NCBI GenBank assembly: GCA_966211795.1
Contig: CBIHNW010000001.1
Span: 310,001 to 374,000 of the forward strand
Length of the DNA stretch: 64,000 nt
Origin: 21-14-0-10-47-8 sp966211795
GTDB lineage: Bacteria > Bdellovibrionota > Bdellovibrionia > Bdellovibrionales > Bdellovibrionaceae
Direction: 5' to 3'
The notes beneath the pieces are model-generated. The model was not told the DNA's origin, searched no databases, and worked only from the letters and a program-made list of their open reading frames with translations. A program made the position numbers and the translations under genes. The first letter of the stretch is position 1. Each line of letters begins with the position of its first letter. This document shows positions 61,636 to 64,000 of this stretch, piece by piece.

Positions 61636-62472
61636 CTATTTCTTATCTGCTCTTTTTGGAAATCTTGGGATTTCCCGAACCGGCTGAGTCTTCTTCAGAT
61701 AATATTCAACAGCGTCTTTGTAGATGATGCTCTGACCATTTTTAAAAATGTGTCCAGGTGATCTCTCATAGTCGTTGAGCATCACCATTGTTTGAATGTA
61801 AGCGTTGCCACATAAACTTACTTGCCTTTCAAACTCACTTTTCGCTTCAGCAACTAAGTCACTGCTTGCTAGCTTCCTGAATTTGGCAATTTCGTGCAAA
61901 ATCTGGTGATAGATAAAGCCTGTTTCCTGACCATTGGTTGAATTAAAATTTTCCTGAATCCAATTCAGCATGCCATTAACTTCAAGCAGAGGATGAGGGC
62001 GTTCGGACCAATTGTATTTAGCTTCCCATTCTTGAAAAACCATCTCGCACCAATCGTGCTCGCATCCCTTCCTCCTGCATGGGGCTGTCCTGCTGCTGTT
62101 TGCATAAACGAGATCACATCCATCAAGACAATAAATGGTAGCTTTAGTTATCCGTGAATATAGGTAGAGGTTTTTTACGAATTCTACCGGAACTCCTACC
62201 TTGGTGGTGAATCCGTAGGTAATGCGATTTCCTTCTTCCTTCATTGTCTCGCCTTCACAATCCATCGCATCACTTCCCCAAACTTGATAACGCCATGTGC
62301 ATCTCTCGCCGAGAGACAAGTTTTGCGGGATAGGAAATATGAACTCAAAGTCTAAAGCCCGATTGTGGGTTGTATCGGTTTTGGTTAGGCGTTTGAAATC
62401 TTCTTTCGCGTTGAGATCCGCGAACTCTATTACCACCGTTTGAAACTTTATTCGGTCACTGTAAGCATCCAT
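61636..62472 (-). CDS. DUF1281-like (Api92-like) island protein, longer copy
   Basis: 278 residues. The first 150 residues resemble the smaller neighbour at 62595: EFIFPIPQNL and WRYQVWGSDAMDCEG match its LLYPIPEDL and VDNWGTQWDV. Family members are found in phages and plasmids; their function is not established. This copy has an extra C-terminal part with a Cys-rich stretch (RTAPCRRKGCEHDWCEM). The ATG has AAGGAGA upstream. It is the third gene of the methyltransferase-DUF1281 operon. Confidence 0.65.
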   Translation of the reverse strand: MDAYSDRIKFQTVVIEFADLNAKEDFKRLTKTDTTHNRALDFEFIFPIPQNLSLGERCTWRYQVWGSDAMDCEGETMKEEGNRITYGFTTKVGVPVEFVKNLYLYSRITKATIYCLDGCDLVYANSSRTAPCRRKGCEHDWCEMVFQEWEAKYNWSERPHPLLEVNGMLNWIQENFNSTNGQETGFIYHQILHEIAKFRKLASSDLVAEAKSEFERQVSLCGNAYIQTMVMLNDYERSPGHIFKNGQSIIYKDAVEYYLKKTQPVREIPRFPKRADKK

Positions 62473-62594
62473 AAGTTCTCCTTGGTCCTGTGACCGCGTA
62501 ATTGCGATCCACTGAACACAGGATGACTTCTGGCAGGGGGCTCAAATGGGGGCGGAACTGGGGGCTGGAAAGAGGCACGAGGTCTAAGGGTCTA

Positions 62595-63062
62595 TTAGAG
62601 GATTTTGCTAAAATCCAAATCTGGTCGCTGTAAATCAGACTGAGTTGGATTTTCGACGCATTCGTTTGAGACGAGTTTACCGTCTTTGCAGATGGCTCTG
62701 CCTGCAAAAATGTTTTTGTCTGCGATGTAGCGGATTTCAATGTCGACGCTAAAGTCTTTAGACAACTTCTCAAAAAATGGGATGGGTGGAGACCACTCAG
62801 TTGAGAGAATTAGCAGGATGGTTTTATCAGTCACTTTATGAACAGAAGATGCGGTGATGCGAACATCCCACTGCGTACCCCAATTATCGACGCACCACTC
62901 GTCTCCAAAGCGTTCGTCTTCAGTTCTCAGGTCTTCGGGAATTGGATAAAGGAGGTCGAAGAATTTGCCTTCGACCTCCGCCTTTTTTAAAAACCCCAAT
63001 ACCTTTTCCAGATTTTCTTTTTCGCCATCAATCCTAATTGCATTGAAACAACCGTTTGCCAT
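62595..63062 (-). CDS. DUF1281-like (Api92-like) island protein
   Basis: 155 residues. The N-terminal GCFNAIRIDGEKENLEKVLGF with later PIPEDL and NWGTQWDV matches the ferredoxin-like DUF1281 proteins of phages and plasmids. The start has AAGGAG upstream. It follows the methyltransferase gene by 15 bp and precedes its longer relative, so all three form one operon. Confidence 0.75.
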   Translation of the reverse strand: MANGCFNAIRIDGEKENLEKVLGFLKKAEVEGKFFDLLYPIPEDLRTEDERFGDEWCVDNWGTQWDVRITASSVHKVTDKTILLILSTEWSPPIPFFEKLSKDFSVDIEIRYIADKNIFAGRAICKDGKLVSNECVENPTQSDLQRPDLDFSKIL

Positions 63063-63077
63063 TGGATACTCCTTTCC

Positions 63078-64000
63078 TTAAGCGGCCTTTTTAAGCTTAG
63101 TGATTGCTTTATGAAGTATCGCCTTGCGCTGACTCAAACGTTCCAACTCAGCGTGATATTCACGGTTGCTTGGATTTTTCAGAACCAGCTTAGAAATGTT
63201 GTCCAGTTCTTTGTTGATGGGTTCAAGTTCTACTAATACGGCAAGAGTCTTGTGGTCATGAACTTTGTATTTCTCTACAAGTGCTTGAGTGCGCTCAATT
63301 CTAACTTTGGCCTCTAAGAAATACTCTTGGTCTATTTCCATCCCAATGAACTTGCGGCCCTCAAGGGCGCAAGCTACGCCAGTGGTGCCGCTTCCAAGGA
63401 ACGCATCTACAACCGTGTCACCAGGACGGGAAAGCAGGCGTACTAAATGGCACATGAGGGCAATAGGCTTGACCGTGTCATGACTGTTTTTGACCTTAAT
63501 TTTCTTTTTTTCGAACATGGTTGTTTTTGTCTTAACGATTGCATGTTCATCCATACCAAAATCTTTTTCTTTACGAACTGGCTTTGGATAGTGGAGCACC
63601 GGATTCATCAAAAGTTCATCTAAACCACTAAATGGGCACACATTGAAATTGCCATCACCACCACTGAATCCTGCGCTTACCACTTTGCTACCATCCGTAA
63701 GAACATTTGCCGGATAGCGTTTTTCGCCGTCTTTCCGTGTGACTTGAACGGCCCCAATATTCAAAGCACCGGTACCGTATTTTTTCACATTAGATAAAAT
63801 GGTTTCGCCGTCAGCTAAGGGCTTTTGCGCAAGCACAATGGGTTCAAACGCTGGCTTCAAGCAGCTATTAAGGTCAGACAGTTTAAGTTTAGCGATTACG
63901 TCTGGGTCTTTTTCCTGGCCATCAAGCCATTCGCCCTTGGGCATTCCGCTTGCGTAAGTCCAAATCAATTGGTCTTTGATTTGAAATCCCGCCCACCGCA
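63078..64000 (-). CDS. DNA methyltransferase (N6-adenine/N4-cytosine), N-terminus outside the window
   Basis: The C-terminal 307 codons are seen. DAFLGSGTTGVACALEGRKFIGMEID is the S-adenosylmethionine-binding motif of N6/N4 DNA methyltransferases, and RWAGFQIKDQLIWTYASGMPK is the expected segment nearer the catalytic motif. The DPPY-type motif itself lies past base 64000. After the catalytic fold comes a helical Lys-rich tail. Reading is open to the window edge, so the gene is complete only beyond it. No restriction partner is seen. Confidence 0.85.
   Translation of the reverse strand, partial: RWAGFQIKDQLIWTYASGMPKGEWLDGQEKDPDVIAKLKLSDLNSCLKPAFEPIVLAQKPLADGETILSNVKKYGTGALNIGAVQVTRKDGEKRYPANVLTDGSKVVSAGFSGGDGNFNVCPFSGLDELLMNPVLHYPKPVRKEKDFGMDEHAIVKTKTTMFEKKKIKVKNSHDTVKPIALMCHLVRLLSRPGDTVVDAFLGSGTTGVACALEGRKFIGMEIDQEYFLEAKVRIERTQALVEKYKVHDHKTLAVLVELEPINKELDNISKLVLKNPSNREYHAELERLSQRKAILHKAITKLKKAA

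Noticed and set aside
53031..64000. Second copy of the tmRNA 3' end (right attachment site)
   Set aside because: I looked for the sequence GGTTCGATTCCCCGCACC again and did not see it, so the right boundary cannot be assigned.

Overview
The window looks like about 53 kb of chromosome from a Bdellovibrio-like predatory bacterium (Bdellovibrionota), followed by about 11 kb of an integrated genomic island. The assignment is an inference. It rests on the ffs-dnaX-ybaB-recR-mglA order, a TIGR02147-family regulator, many Sec-exported proteins and lipoproteins (one carrying the FQNCGQ motif after its lipobox), a TPR/winged-helix regulator, and mixed single-copy housekeeping genes. No 16S rRNA gene or marker comparison was available.

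Layout. 1-1435: a small secreted protein and a frameshifted REP-associated tyrosine transposase (RAYT). 1436-7113: trigger factor, and divergent from it a tightly overlapping four-gene operon with two Get3/ArsA-like ATPases, a TPR lipoprotein and a GshA-type glutamate-cysteine ligase. 7267-8808: two exported proteins ending in a very large inverted repeat. 8815-15151: proteostasis block (pepA, clpP-clpX, lon). 15378-17175: TPR/winged-helix regulator, coupled secreted protein and tRNA-Val. 17556-34134: long block of exported proteins: a poly-Thr lipoprotein, a translationally coupled pair that looks like an exported UDP-sugar pyrophosphorylase plus an exported galactokinase, a cysteine-repeat protein, a beta-helix protein, a glycosidase-like/DUF4214 protein, a small DUF4214 protein, a 12-repeat NHL lipoprotein and a lipoprotein with a possible caspase-like His/Cys dyad. 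34240-41416: signalling and metabolism (REC-PilZ, hybrid kinase, hydrolase, PilZ, phosphopantetheinyl transferase, nadA). 41986-45452: mglA-like GTPase, recR, ybaB, dnaX and 4.5S RNA. 45556-52357: SrkA-like kinase, YgjP-like metalloprotease, DoxX-like membrane protein, surface proteins and a TIGR02147 regulator. 52675-53030: tmRNA.

53161-64000: island inserted at the 3' end of tmRNA. It carries a divergent tyrosine integrase, an HNH endonuclease, an arsenic cassette (arsC-acr3 divergent from arsR around a palindromic operator), a structured non-coding leader before a possible replication or DNA-binding protein, small helix-turn-helix and membrane proteins, a Cro/C1 regulator, two paralogous DUF1281-like proteins and a DNA methyltransferase cut by the window edge. 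I saw no second copy of the tmRNA 3' end, so the right end of the island probably lies outside.

The strongest candidate for something undescribed is 18926-22047, where both sugar-activation enzymes carry export signals. Other points worth attention are the asymmetric ATPase pair, the palindromic intergenic elements (8679-8808, 17232-17345, 41738-41864) and the structured leader at 57119-57298.
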